From a virus, in the IMG/VR virus record IMGVR_UViG_3300017783_000010, positions 1 through 64,000 of that record: a DNA stretch of 64,000 nt; one strand, 5' to 3'. Below are positions 50,127 to 60,545 of this stretch, one piece after another; position 1 is the stretch's first letter; each line of letters starts with the position of its first letter. The position numbers and the translations under genes were made by a program. The notes below the pieces were generated by a model. The model ran no database searches. It had not been told where the DNA came from and worked only from the letters and a program-made list of their open reading frames with translations.

Positions 50127-50743
50127 GTTGTTTAACGTGTGATTGTAGTTCGGAATATAGTCTAACTTCTACACAACCTGTAATATCGGCATTGAAGAAT
50201 TATGTCAAAAACTTTAATTACGGGTTACTGAGAAGATTAAATACCTTCACAGTAATCAGAGATGGCAGTTTCTTTGATAATAATGATAATACTAGAAATA
50301 GAACTGCCGCAAAAGACGGTAAATTTTGGAATAGAACTTGGCATGACAACAATAAAAACCCTCTATTTATAGAGGTAGAGCATGGGCTTCTAGCTTTAGA
50401 ATTTGGAGATGTAGTCATAAATAATTTAGAGGAGTGTGATGGTAAAATAGAAGCTTATATTATTATTGCGGATAGCCCTACTAGAGATAATGAAGTTGAG
50501 CCTGAGGTTTTGTATGGGTTCCTTCAAGAAATAGGTATTGACGTATATAGCTATTTAAAGGAGAACTTCTACAATGCTATACATGATAATACCCAGTTTA
50601 AAGTGAGAAGAGTAGACCCAGAGATGGTTGACAACCTAGCAGCGATAATGATAAACATAGTATTTTATTACAATATTAATAGTAGGGGGTATAGTACTTT
50701 AAATTTACAGAATGCCCCAGAAACAGGATATGAAAATGGCTAA
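50123..50743 (+). CDS. Tail/connector protein, unknown
   Basis: 206 residues. N-terminal CLTCDCSSEY Cys cluster; FYYNINSRGYSTLNL end. Syntenic with tail completion genes. Unknown. Confidence 0.5.
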   Translation: MSCLTCDCSSEYSLTSTQPVISALKNYVKNFNYGLLRRLNTFTVIRDGSFFDNNDNTRNRTAAKDGKFWNRTWHDNNKNPLFIEVEHGLLALEFGDVVINNLEECDGKIEAYIIIADSPTRDNEVEPEVLYGFLQEIGIDVYSYLKENFYNAIHDNTQFKVRRVDPEMVDNLAAIMINIVFYYNINSRGYSTLNLQNAPETGYENG

Positions 50744-50843
50744 AAGAAACTCAAAACCTAAAACAGGTAAAAAAGGAAAGAAATTTATTAAAACTACTAC
50801 ATCCGTTAAGAAACATCCAAAAAAAGGGTGCGGGTGTACCTAA
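50736..50843 (+). CDS. Lys-rich mini-protein 1
   Basis: 35 residues, half Lys/Thr, ends KKGCGCT. Start overlaps the upstream stop. Probably real because it is linked in the overlapping chain. Confidence 0.5.
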   Translation: MAKRNSKPKTGKKGKKFIKTTTSVKKHPKKGCGCT

Positions 50844-50853
50844 ATTATTAATT

Positions 50854-50946
50854 ATGCCTTATCAAAGCACAAAAAAGAAAAAGAAAAAATGTACATCAAA
50901 AAAGAACGGTAAAAAATCTTGTAAAACAAAAACACGTAAGAGATGA
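50854..50946 (+). CDS. Lys-rich mini-protein 2
   Basis: 30 residues (MPYQSTKKKKKKCTSKKNGK...), strongly basic with two Cys. Stop overlaps the next ATG. Confidence 0.5.
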   Translation: MPYQSTKKKKKKCTSKKNGKKSCKTKTRKR

Positions 50947-51125
50947 AAACATTAACAAAAGTAAGTGCCTTAATTATCACAGCATCCTTAATGGCTATAA
51001 TGGCTAGATTTATTTTGATGGTAAGGCCAGTTGATCCTATAATCTTTTATTGTTTATCCTTTATTTGGGCATCCTTTTCGGTAGCCATTATACAGAATAT
51101 TCCAAAAGCTTTAAAAAATGTCTAG
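50943..51125 (+). CDS. Two-TM membrane protein
   Basis: 60 residues; hydrophobic stretches at about 8-27 and 32-52. Overlaps the next gene. Unknown; sits in the tail module. Confidence 0.5.
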   Translation: MKTLTKVSALIITASLMAIMARFILMVRPVDPIIFYCLSFIWASFSVAIIQNIPKALKNV

Positions 51126-51660
51126 GATTGCTAAACGTATTTTATTAAAACGTTTAAGTAAAATCGGAGATGACCTTGTTTCTAGGATAAAAAAAGAGTT
51201 GCAGGAGCAAGGTCATGTGGCTACAGGGTCATTAATAGAAAGTATAGATTATAAGATAAAAGTTACTAGAAGCGGTTATGTTATAAATATACTAGCTGAT
51301 GACCCTAAAGCTACCTTTGTAGATGAAGGTGTGCCAAGTCAAAAAGTTAAAATAGGTAGAGACTATATTGAGGGCTTGAGTGATTGGTTAAATATAGTTC
51401 AACCCTCTTTGAGTATAAAAGAGAGAAAAAAAGTGGCGTTTGCAATTGCGATAACATCTACAAGGGAAGGTACTCCTACTAAGAATGCTTTTAGGTACTC
51501 AAATAACGGTAGGAGAACAGGATTTATAAGTAGGTTTAAAGATGAATTAGAAGGAAATTTAGATACTATATCGAAGGCTTTAAATATAGCCGATATAGGA
51601 GAAACTATAATTAGGGAGGCCTTTAAAAATCTTAAAAACCCCTTTAGTAAGAATTTCTGA
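51118..51660 (+). CDS. HK97 gp10-like tail completion protein
   Basis: 180 residues. TGSLIESIDYKI...ADDPKATFVDEG pattern of the gp10/neck family that joins head and tail. Upstream of the tape measure. Confidence 0.65.
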   Translation: MSRIAKRILLKRLSKIGDDLVSRIKKELQEQGHVATGSLIESIDYKIKVTRSGYVINILADDPKATFVDEGVPSQKVKIGRDYIEGLSDWLNIVQPSLSIKERKKVAFAIAITSTREGTPTKNAFRYSNNGRRTGFISRFKDELEGNLDTISKALNIADIGETIIREAFKNLKNPFSKNF

Positions 51661-51712
51661 TAATATTATCAATGTTTAAATATGAGATGATCTATACAAG
51701 GTCATCTTTTAT

Positions 51713-51720
51713 TATATTTG
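51713..51720 (+). promoter_or_regulatory. Promoter -7 element before tape measure
   Basis: TATATTTG, 16 bp upstream of the ATG, just after a weak GATGA/TCATC hairpin with a T-run (51686-51710). Confidence 0.6.
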
Positions 51721-51736
51721 TGTAAATTTATATATA

Positions 51737-54700
51737 ATGGCTTCTGAGATAAAATTAAGGATAAATATCGAGACAAATCAAAGGTTTGGCGTATTAGCTA
51801 AAAACTTTGATAACTTATCTAAGTCTTTAAGGCTAATAGGTAAAACTACAGGAACTACGGCTCAGAAATTTAAAGATATTGAAGCTGCTTTGAATAGATA
51901 TGTATTATCTAGCAAAAGTACTATTAGTTCTGCAGGGGCGTTACAGGCAGCTAATACCTTACTAAATAGATCATTAGACAAACAAAAAGTAGAAGCCTTA
52001 AAAAGCAGTGATGCGTTTACGGAACTTTCAGCGTCTTTAAGAGATAGTAAGCAGCAACTAAATGAAAATATAAAAAGTCAACAACTTCAACTAAATCTAA
52101 ATCGTAAGGTAGAAGGCAGTATTGATAAATTAAAGCTAAAAGTACGCCTGCTAAAAGAGGAATACAATAGCTTAACTGAAGCCGAAAGAACAGGTATAAG
52201 AGGAAATACTATAATAAATAACATTAGGGATATAGGCAAAACTTTAGAGATTGAAAGGAAAAAAATCTCTAAAGCCACAAAAGAGGTAAGGACTGATACA
52301 AATAATATATTAGATTCATTCAATAGATTAGGATTAGGCTCTTTAACATTAATAGGAGGACTAGAACTACTTAGAAGAGGTATTTTAAGAGTTGGAGAAA
52401 CTTTAGGAGAATTTCAACGTAATATATCTATTTTAGGGGCAGTAACAGGAGAATTTTCTAACGGATTACCTACCCAAAAGTTAATTGATTTAGAGAATAA
52501 GATTAAAGAGTTGGGTGCGACTACCCAGTTTACTGCTTCTGATGTGGCAGCTTTAGCTACAGAGTTAGCAAAGTTAGGATTTAATACTGAGCAGATTGAC
52601 GCAACTTTAGGTAATGTATTGAACTTAGCACTTATTGCAGGCGAAAGCACGAGTAGGGCAGCAGAGGTATTAGGTTCTACTATTAACGCATTCGGGTTAC
52701 AATTCTCTGAAGCTACAAGAGTAGTAGATTTATTAGCTAAAGCGTTTTCTAGTTCTGCATTAGATTTAACTAAATTTGATATTGCTGTAGGTACTGTAGG
52801 TGCTGTAGCAAAGCAGACAGGTATTGAGATTGAGGAGGTTGCAGCCGTTATGGGTGTCTTATCTAATGCGGGTTTTGATGCTTCTATTGCGGCTACTGCG
52901 TTTAGAAATATATTAATTAGAAGTGCTGAGGCAGGTAAAGACTATAAAGAAGCTTTATCGGAGGTGTCAGATGCGACTAATACTACTTTAAAAGCCTTTG
53001 AGTTATTCGGTGTAAGGGGAGCACCTCAAGCAACTGTAATTGCAGATGCCTTTGACTCTGGGGAAATTCAGAGATTAGCGGGGGAATTTAGAAAAGCTCA
53101 AGATGATGCATTTAGTACTCAAGCTGTAGGGTTCATACAGCAAGATTTTCAGTCTGCTATAAATGAGTTTAAGTCTGCCTTAGAAGGTCTTACGATTACT
53201 ATAGGAGAGGTATTATCACCTGTTATGACGGACTTACTATCATTAACTACCTCGGTCTTACAAGGGTTTAGAGGATTCTTTGAGGCTATGGGTGAAGGAT
53301 TAGGCGTTATAGAAAGTACATCTGAGGAGGTAGAGGAATTTAATGGAGCACTTGAAATATCAACGGTTCTAATTGGTATATTTAGTACCTCATTATTATT
53401 TGCTAGTGGTAGAGCTATATTATCCTTTATTGGAGGCTTAGGTAGTATGTTAATAGGGCTTTTCTCCGTTACAGGCGGTTTAACAGCAGCGTCAGGAGCA
53501 TTAGCTATATTTAGGACTGCCTTAATATCTACAGGTATAGGTGCATTAGTTGTTGCAGTTGGTTTCTTGATTGCTGCATTAATAGAAGCAGTTATAGCTA
53601 TAAGAAATGGAAGTAAGAATGTTGATATATTTGCAAAAGCTTTAAAAAGAGTTGGGGCATTTTTAGTAGGGTTAAAACTTGGATTTGAAGCGGTATTTAG
53701 ATTTATTCAAGCAGGGTTTTTAGCTCTTACTGGCCAAGTTGAAAAAGCAGGACAAGTATTAGAGAACTTCAATGACAAAGTAGAAAAAACTAGGAATAGG
53801 TTAGAGGGCTTATCTCAAGATGTAGAAGTAAAGATTACCTTTGATGATGCATTATTACTTAGTAAACTTGCAGAAAGTCAGATTAATGAGCAAATAGATG
53901 AAATACAATCTAAAATCAAAGACTTAAAGTTAAAAGTGGTTTTAGACCCTACGGATGTTTCTAGTGCAGACCAATTAGAAAAATTGGATAAGGAGCAAGC
54001 TACCTTACGTAATGAGTTAGCTAGAAGAGATGCTGAAAGGGCGAAAATAGCTGCAAAAGAAGCTTTTGATAGGTCACTAGCAGGATTAAAAGAACAACAA
54101 AAGGATTTAAAGAAGCAGCTAGAAGAGGCTGACCCAACTACTACATTATTTGAAACAACTCTAAGAAGGTTAGGAAGAGTAGAAAGGGATATAAAGAAAA
54201 TTAATGATAGGATAGCAAGAGCCAATAAGACAGCCTTAGAGAGATTTACCTTAGTGTTGAGGGATAATAAAAAAGCTTTAGATAACTTAATATTCTCAGG
54301 TAGAAACTATGATTCTGTTCTAGCTAGAGTAACTGAACAGCAAAGAAGGTATAATCAATTCCAAGCAGACTCTAAGGTTATCACATTAGAGGCAGCGTTG
54401 GCTAATTTTACAAATTCTACGGCTACTGTAAAATATTCTAAAGATTTAGAGTTAGTGAACGCTAAGTTGGCTCAATCTATTCAAGATGGAGATAAATATA
54501 ATGATTTACTGATTCAACAGGCACAACTTACGGAGGACTTAAACAGAATAAGAAATGAGGAGGGTAGAGCCTTAGAAGAACAAACTCCTGATGGAAGAGC
54601 AGATAAGGAGGCACAAATAATAAGGAAGTTAGCCGCATTGGAGAGAGAACAATTTAGAATTACTACTAGAACTATTGAATCTGAAAGGGACAGGATTGCT

Positions 54701-56056
54701 CGCAATAGGCAGCAAGAGATTGTAGACCTAGCTGATTTAGAGATACAAAGGATACAAGATAATATTGCTGAGGAACAAAGATTAGGTAATGAGGCGAATA
54801 TAAAAGCTTTAAATAATGAGTTAGCTATTGCTAAGGAGTTATTACAAGTTGAGCAAATTAAATTAGATATAATAGAAGAGCAGCAGATAATAAGAAACCA
54901 AATTGGAGGCATACAAAACTCTTTACTTATCGGAGAGATAGGCAGAAATAAGAAACTCCTTGAACGCATTGATTTAATAAAACAAGAGGGAGGAAGTTTA
55001 ACTAGTCAAGAAACACAAATAAATAAATTAAGAGAAGAGTTCGCATTCAAGGCGAAGCGTAGAGCTTTAAGAGATGATATAGATATCCTTGACCAAAAGT
55101 TAAAGAATAGCCAACTAGAAGTTACTGAAGAGCTTACACTACAAAAGGAACTATCTGAAAAGGAACTAGAACTTCAAGAACTAGTTTTTGAGCGTAGAAG
55201 AGAAAGAGAGCAAGAACTGAATGAAGAAAGATTGGAAATATTTAACTCGTTTAGTGAAAGTTTAGAGACAGCCTTCACTAACTTAGATACAGTATTTCAA
55301 TCCCTTTCTGAGAACAGACTAAAAAGGATTCAAAGAGAGGCAGACTTGCAAATTTTACTTGCAGGAAATAATAATGAGAAAATAGAAAAGATAGAGGCCG
55401 CAAGAGAGAAAAAACTTAGAGACGAAAGAAAGAAAACATTTGAACAAACTAAAAAGCTGCAAATAGCAGCTCTAGCTATACAAACAGCAACAGGTATAGT
55501 CAATATCTTATCAGCACCAACGACTATCCCTATCCCTTTTGATACTATCCTTAGAGGAGCACAAATTGCAGCATTAGTAGCTCAAAGTGCAGCCTCAGCA
55601 GCGTCAATCGGTAGCCAAACATTCGCAGAAGGGGGTTATACAGGCAGCAGCACTAATAAGAAAGATAAAACAGGCAGAAGACCTGCAGGCATTGTACATA
55701 ATGATGAATGGGTCGCAAATACGGAAGTTCTTAGACATCCTGAAGGCGCACAACTAATAGCCAAAGCGGAGATGCTAAGACGTAGAATAAAAGGAGGATC
55801 AACCTTCACAAAAAATAAAGGATACTTCGCAGAAGGTGGATTTACAGGAGCAAGCTTTGTGCCTACATTGCCCGCAGTTGCAAGTAATAGCGCACCAAGT
55901 GTATCAGGCTTTACAGACGAGCAAATTGAGGTGCTTGCAGAAACACTATCTGTAGCAGTTGCTCAAGGATCAAGACAAGGGCTAGTAGAAGGAAGACAAG
56001 ATGAAAACAGACTCTCTGAAAGATTAAATTCATTAAACAATACAATTAATAGATAA
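51737..56056 (+). CDS. Tail tape measure protein
   Basis: 1439 residues, long coiled coils, with the TP901-type core (VAALATELAKLGFNTEQIDATL, TASDV, VGAVAKQTGIEIEEVAAVMGVLSNAGF) near residues 250-420 and hydrophobic segments near 540-620 (FLIAALIEAVIAI). Its length suggests a tail of roughly 200 nm by the usual 1.5 angstrom per residue rule (inference). A siphovirus tail is thus likely. Confidence 0.93.
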   Translation: MASEIKLRINIETNQRFGVLAKNFDNLSKSLRLIGKTTGTTAQKFKDIEAALNRYVLSSKSTISSAGALQAANTLLNRSLDKQKVEALKSSDAFTELSASLRDSKQQLNENIKSQQLQLNLNRKVEGSIDKLKLKVRLLKEEYNSLTEAERTGIRGNTIINNIRDIGKTLEIERKKISKATKEVRTDTNNILDSFNRLGLGSLTLIGGLELLRRGILRVGETLGEFQRNISILGAVTGEFSNGLPTQKLIDLENKIKELGATTQFTASDVAALATELAKLGFNTEQIDATLGNVLNLALIAGESTSRAAEVLGSTINAFGLQFSEATRVVDLLAKAFSSSALDLTKFDIAVGTVGAVAKQTGIEIEEVAAVMGVLSNAGFDASIAATAFRNILIRSAEAGKDYKEALSEVSDATNTTLKAFELFGVRGAPQATVIADAFDSGEIQRLAGEFRKAQDDAFSTQAVGFIQQDFQSAINEFKSALEGLTITIGEVLSPVMTDLLSLTTSVLQGFRGFFEAMGEGLGVIESTSEEVEEFNGALEISTVLIGIFSTSLLFASGRAILSFIGGLGSMLIGLFSVTGGLTAASGALAIFRTALISTGIGALVVAVGFLIAALIEAVIAIRNGSKNVDIFAKALKRVGAFLVGLKLGFEAVFRFIQAGFLALTGQVEKAGQVLENFNDKVEKTRNRLEGLSQDVEVKITFDDALLLSKLAESQINEQIDEIQSKIKDLKLKVVLDPTDVSSADQLEKLDKEQATLRNELARRDAERAKIAAKEAFDRSLAGLKEQQKDLKKQLEEADPTTTLFETTLRRLGRVERDIKKINDRIARANKTALERFTLVLRDNKKALDNLIFSGRNYDSVLARVTEQQRRYNQFQADSKVITLEAALANFTNSTATVKYSKDLELVNAKLAQSIQDGDKYNDLLIQQAQLTEDLNRIRNEEGRALEEQTPDGRADKEAQIIRKLAALEREQFRITTRTIESERDRIARNRQQEIVDLADLEIQRIQDNIAEEQRLGNEANIKALNNELAIAKELLQVEQIKLDIIEEQQIIRNQIGGIQNSLLIGEIGRNKKLLERIDLIKQEGGSLTSQETQINKLREEFAFKAKRRALRDDIDILDQKLKNSQLEVTEELTLQKELSEKELELQELVFERRREREQELNEERLEIFNSFSESLETAFTNLDTVFQSLSENRLKRIQREADLQILLAGNNNEKIEKIEAAREKKLRDERKKTFEQTKKLQIAALAIQTATGIVNILSAPTTIPIPFDTILRGAQIAALVAQSAASAASIGSQTFAEGGYTGSSTNKKDKTGRRPAGIVHNDEWVANTEVLRHPEGAQLIAKAEMLRRRIKGGSTFTKNKGYFAEGGFTGASFVPTLPAVASNSAPSVSGFTDEQIEVLAETLSVAVAQGSRQGLVEGRQDENRLSERLNSLNNTINR

Positions 56057-57321
56057 TGCTCGCACAAATAAATAGTACACCAAATTATATATCAACTATT
56101 GACGAATTTGTTTTTGAAGTTGAACTTACAGGTAGCCCTACATCTGGGATTACTGAACGCTTATTCTACCAACTAACAGATGCAGGCGGAAACGCTTTAA
56201 CGCAACGCTACGCTATAGACCATATAAACGGTACTTTAACGTTGCGTTTAGGAACGCTAGTTTTATCCTTTATTGAAACGCTATTTCCAGTGCATACCAA
56301 CGCTATATTAGATAGCGTTTCAGAAGGCTACGGCAAAGATGTGCGACTAATTGTGGGCAGACAAATAATTGATGAGGCGACTTGTAGTATTACTTACACA
56401 AGTGATAACTCTAGTGATACTATGTATGTAGTAAATTCATATAACTCAATAAATACTTTTGAGGATGTGTTTAGCACCTCTACAAGTATAACAAGTGCTA
56501 AGTCAGTTATATTAACAAGCAGACCCCATACCACAACGGTAAATGTTAATACCCCAGATTTTATTCAAGTTTATAATCCTATTGATGGTACTGCCAACAC
56601 TTTAAATTATGAAGTAAAGTATTATAACTCTGAGTGCGAATTAATGCAAATATTTAGTGGTACAGTTAATAAAAATAGCACTCGTATTACAAATTTATTT
56701 TATTATACTGGCAGCAGTAATACTTTATTTTTATTGCCTGCATATAATCCATCTAATCCGACTCAAGAATATAATGGTATTGATACTGTTAATCTTGAAA
56801 ATCAAGATATAGCAAAAATAGAAATTATATTTACTGGTAAAGTATCTAAAAGTTATACAGTAAAGATATTAGGTTGTGATATGAAAGAGGTAGCGTATAA
56901 ATCTGCAATTTACAGTTTAGATAGGTTAGGTGGATATAACTCATTACCCTTCGATATTTTATATAGCTTATCAAGAAAGACAGGAACTATCCGCAGCTTT
57001 GTCGATATATCAGATAAAGGGTATGGGAAATTAAGAACAGGCTTCTCGTCCTCGAATAATCAGTCATTCAGGTCTTTCAATGGTGTACATAAAATGCGTA
57101 GAAACAATTTAGAAATAATTGATTTTACGGAACAATTTTTTAATTCAAATAGTTTTTATATTTATGTAGATAATAATATAGCTACCCCAGTAGGTGCAGC
57201 TATAAATTATAAGTTTAATAAAGCTATACTAGAAAATGGAAATATAAAAATCAGCCAAGATGGGGGAGTATTAGAAGTTAAATTTAAAGGTAGAATGGGC
57301 AGTAATTTAAAAGCACAATAA
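56056..57321 (+). CDS. Distal tail protein candidate
   Basis: 421 residues, beta-rich, directly after the tape measure (1-bp overlap), the usual place of Dit-like or tail-tip genes. The segment 56185-56330 overlaps an AACGC cluster. Confidence 0.6.
   Translation: MLAQINSTPNYISTIDEFVFEVELTGSPTSGITERLFYQLTDAGGNALTQRYAIDHINGTLTLRLGTLVLSFIETLFPVHTNAILDSVSEGYGKDVRLIVGRQIIDEATCSITYTSDNSSDTMYVVNSYNSINTFEDVFSTSTSITSAKSVILTSRPHTTTVNVNTPDFIQVYNPIDGTANTLNYEVKYYNSECELMQIFSGTVNKNSTRITNLFYYTGSSNTLFLLPAYNPSNPTQEYNGIDTVNLENQDIAKIEIIFTGKVSKSYTVKILGCDMKEVAYKSAIYSLDRLGGYNSLPFDILYSLSRKTGTIRSFVDISDKGYGKLRTGFSSSNNQSFRSFNGVHKMRRNNLEIIDFTEQFFNSNSFYIYVDNNIATPVGAAINYKFNKAILENGNIKISQDGGVLEVKFKGRMGSNLKAQ
56185..56330. 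repeat. AACGC-word cluster 5
   Basis: About eight AACGC/GCGTT words in 145 bp, used in different codon phases (AAC-GCT as Asn-Ala, ACG-CTA as Thr-Leu, TTG-CGT as Leu-Arg). Confidence 0.8.
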
Positions 57322-60300
57322 TGAAAATATTAATATACGAACATCCAAATAATACTCCAACTAAATTTTTAGATAACGGAGAATTATATTTTGACTTAAA
57401 GGAAGACACTCGTATTAGAATAAGTAAAAAAGTAAAGGATTTATACAAATATGAAGACTTAAAAGGGGAAGGAATTTTAGGATTTTCCCTTCCTAGTAGT
57501 GATAAGAACTACTTTATCTTAAATAAATATATACACAATACCCTAGATTTTAATTTTGAACCAATCACAATTAGATTATTTGTAGAGGGTGTTTACTTAC
57601 CTTATACTCAGTTAAGAGTAAAATCTTATGACGATAATACTAAAGAATTTTCGGTAGAAATATCTGACCAAGAATTTAATGTTAAAGATAAAGCAAAACA
57701 GCTTACATTAAACAATATAAATTTAGGGAACTCAAGATTTGTAATGGGTAGTGTAGGAGATACAGAAGGGGTGCTACATTATTGGAATAGTCCAGATTAT
57801 ATAGATATAGCAGGATCAAACCCTGTTCGTTATGGGTTTGGAAATTTCGGTAGATACTTAGATTACTATTCTAACAAGTTATCTGCAAATGATATGCGAA
57901 TGTTTGTATCATTACACGCACTATTAAAGCAAGGGTTTTGTGAGTTAGGTTATTCATTCAGTACCGACTTTTATAATTCTCAATGGTATCGAAAAATTTA
58001 TCTTTACTGTATGGGTAAAGATTTTTACAAATACAATTCAGGTAATAAAATATTTTTCAAGTTTAGAAAAGATAGTAATTCTTACCTTGACAATATATCT
58101 GAAAATAATACTCAAGATGATTGGACTAGCATCCAAGATTCTAATAATATGGCTTTAGCCGTTCAAACGTTTGTGAATATAAGTAATGAGTCAGGTGTGA
58201 CGTGTGATCTTGGATTAACTATACAATTAATTTTTAGAGCTTCTGAGGTAGTAAATGGGAATGGCTCTACTAGAGGTACATTATTATCTGCTATGAATAG
58301 TTCCGACGGGGGGTATGTGGTCTTAACCGTTGAGCATTTTAGAGCATTACCAAATCCTGACTCTATACGTTATTATTGCAAGTCATACGAGTTACCTGAC
58401 AACCTTACTGATTTAAACCAGTTTGAAATAAATGATAATATTCAATTTGATATTATAGATTGGAGACCTGAGGATACCTTAAGAGTGAGCCTAATTGGCA
58501 GTAATGATTACTTCGATAGTTTATTAGATGGTACAGATATTAACCCAGACACCCAAACGGCTATAAATAACGCATATTTAGGTAATCTAATATTTGGTGA
58601 AGGTACAATTATAAATACATTCGCAAATGGCAGGCATTTATACCTTGGAGATGAGCATATAATAAAGAACTTTTTATCAAGTGAATATACATTCGATGAA
58701 TTATTGAGAGGATTAAGTCATATGGGATTTCGCTTTGATTTCAATATTTTAGATAGAAAAGTCGAAATGTTTGCAGAGCAGAACACTAGTATACACTCTG
58801 AGGGAATTGATGGTTATTTTAAACCTACTAGAGATGCCATAAACGTTTCAAATTATATCCAACCAGAATCATTAAAAGTAGAATTTAAAAGTCAAGATTT
58901 AAGTAGATATAAACAATTTCAATTCAAAAGCCCAAGTGATGCATATACAGACAGTTTAGATTTAAGTTTGCCATTATATTCTCGTATTTTTGATTTTGGT
59001 AAATATGGATTTGATAATAGCGAAACCGATGAGTCTGAGAACCCATTTTTTGAAGCAACTTCAAATTGTAAATTGCAACTTTTATCTTTCACAAGGGATA
59101 TTAACTTACCTGCAATAACAGATAATTTAGATACAGAAGGTAATCCCCATTTTACATATGGTACACTCTCTACCGATATACAACCTCGAATTCTAATATT
59201 TGATAATCAATCTCATCAATACTCTCGTTTTTATAATGAATCTGAGGACTTAGTTGTATATACAAAACAAAATTTACCCTTTGAGTATCCAGACCCCCTA
59301 AACACAAGCACAAAAATTCAAGTAACCAAAACACCAAATTTCTCTCAATGCTTTGACTTTTATACTAGTATTGAGAATACTGGTTTCAGTGACCATACAT
59401 CATTTACCTTCAACTTACCCAATACAGGTCAAGTTACTCTAAATGATGTAACCCTAAATGCTGTCAGTTTAAGTAGTGTTGTAGGGTTCAACTTTCCTTA
59501 TAATATTCCGCAAGATGCCTCAAATTTTGTGAATGATTTACAGACGTATATTGATAGTGACCCTACTTTGTCTGGAACTGTGTCGTATGATGCAACTACA
59601 ATGAAATTCAGGATTAGTAACGCTTCAGATATAGGAAATAATTATACGACCTATAATTATGCCTATGAAGACGTAGATGGCATTGTGGTGTCGGGAGTGG
59701 GGATTTTTTCGAGTAGTGTATCAGAAGTTGTTAGAATATCGGATTATTCGGTAGTATTTGGTTATAAATATTATGATTTGTTTAACACAATGCTTAAATT
59801 TCCAATTGCTGATATACTTAAATCTAATCTACATAAATATTTATTAAATATAGATGCTAATTTATATAGGCAATTAGACTTCAGAACTCCTCTGCTCATA
59901 GAGTATGGAAGTATTGTATATGCTGCAAAATTGTTAGAAATAAATGACTACTTGTTTACGGACATCATATCTACACCAATTACAGTTTGTCCAATTCCTG
60001 AGAAGTTATTGGGATGTTTTCAAACTTGTACGTACTCAATAAATCTAAAAAACAAAAATATTTTTGATATTATATTGCAAGATAATACGAGCCTAAAAGA
60101 TGCTTATTCACATATATTCGGTTTTCCATATATTTTAGATGGTACACTACCAGAACAACAAGAAGAAGAGTTGAGACTGGAATCTGATATACAACAGTTT
60201 TTAGAATTGTATTTCCCTGTAGGTAGTGCCTTTGTTAACTATCCTACATTGGAGATTGTAGCTACTGCTGCCCCATTTTACAGTATATCTTCTAGCCCTC

Positions 60301-60356
60301 AACCAGAAGGAAGTATCTTTCAAATTGATTTATTCACCCAAAGTAATTGCGAGTAA
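57321..60356 (+). CDS. Tail hub/baseplate protein
   Basis: 1011 residues. N-terminal EGILGFSLPSSDKNYFIL and a central STFDELLRGLSHMGFRFDFNILDRKVEMF pattern of tail-tip hub proteins of flavophages. Follows the Dit-like gene with 1-bp overlap. Confidence 0.6.
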   Translation: MKILIYEHPNNTPTKFLDNGELYFDLKEDTRIRISKKVKDLYKYEDLKGEGILGFSLPSSDKNYFILNKYIHNTLDFNFEPITIRLFVEGVYLPYTQLRVKSYDDNTKEFSVEISDQEFNVKDKAKQLTLNNINLGNSRFVMGSVGDTEGVLHYWNSPDYIDIAGSNPVRYGFGNFGRYLDYYSNKLSANDMRMFVSLHALLKQGFCELGYSFSTDFYNSQWYRKIYLYCMGKDFYKYNSGNKIFFKFRKDSNSYLDNISENNTQDDWTSIQDSNNMALAVQTFVNISNESGVTCDLGLTIQLIFRASEVVNGNGSTRGTLLSAMNSSDGGYVVLTVEHFRALPNPDSIRYYCKSYELPDNLTDLNQFEINDNIQFDIIDWRPEDTLRVSLIGSNDYFDSLLDGTDINPDTQTAINNAYLGNLIFGEGTIINTFANGRHLYLGDEHIIKNFLSSEYTFDELLRGLSHMGFRFDFNILDRKVEMFAEQNTSIHSEGIDGYFKPTRDAINVSNYIQPESLKVEFKSQDLSRYKQFQFKSPSDAYTDSLDLSLPLYSRIFDFGKYGFDNSETDESENPFFEATSNCKLQLLSFTRDINLPAITDNLDTEGNPHFTYGTLSTDIQPRILIFDNQSHQYSRFYNESEDLVVYTKQNLPFEYPDPLNTSTKIQVTKTPNFSQCFDFYTSIENTGFSDHTSFTFNLPNTGQVTLNDVTLNAVSLSSVVGFNFPYNIPQDASNFVNDLQTYIDSDPTLSGTVSYDATTMKFRISNASDIGNNYTTYNYAYEDVDGIVVSGVGIFSSSVSEVVRISDYSVVFGYKYYDLFNTMLKFPIADILKSNLHKYLLNIDANLYRQLDFRTPLLIEYGSIVYAAKLLEINDYLFTDIISTPITVCPIPEKLLGCFQTCTYSINLKNKNIFDIILQDNTSLKDAYSHIFGFPYILDGTLPEQQEEELRLESDIQQFLELYFPVGSAFVNYPTLEIVATAAPFYSISSSPQPEGSIFQIDLFTQSNCE

Positions 60357-60545
60357 ATGAAATATAATTTGTTAAAGTCGCTATCAGATGAAACTAAACA
60401 TGAGCTTTTATTGTTATACGAAAATAATGACCTAAAAGAATTTCGATTGAGACTCTTCAAAATTGGGTTCTATGGATGCACGTGTGCGGGAAAGAAAGAA
60501 CTTGAACGAGAGTATAACTATATAAAATCACTTGTAGATGCCTAA
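60357..60545 (+). CDS. Small hypothetical protein
   Basis: 62 residues, helical, one CTCAGK motif. Overlaps the homing nuclease start. Unknown. Confidence 0.5.
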   Translation: MKYNLLKSLSDETKHELLLLYENNDLKEFRLRLFKIGFYGCTCAGKKELEREYNYIKSLVDA

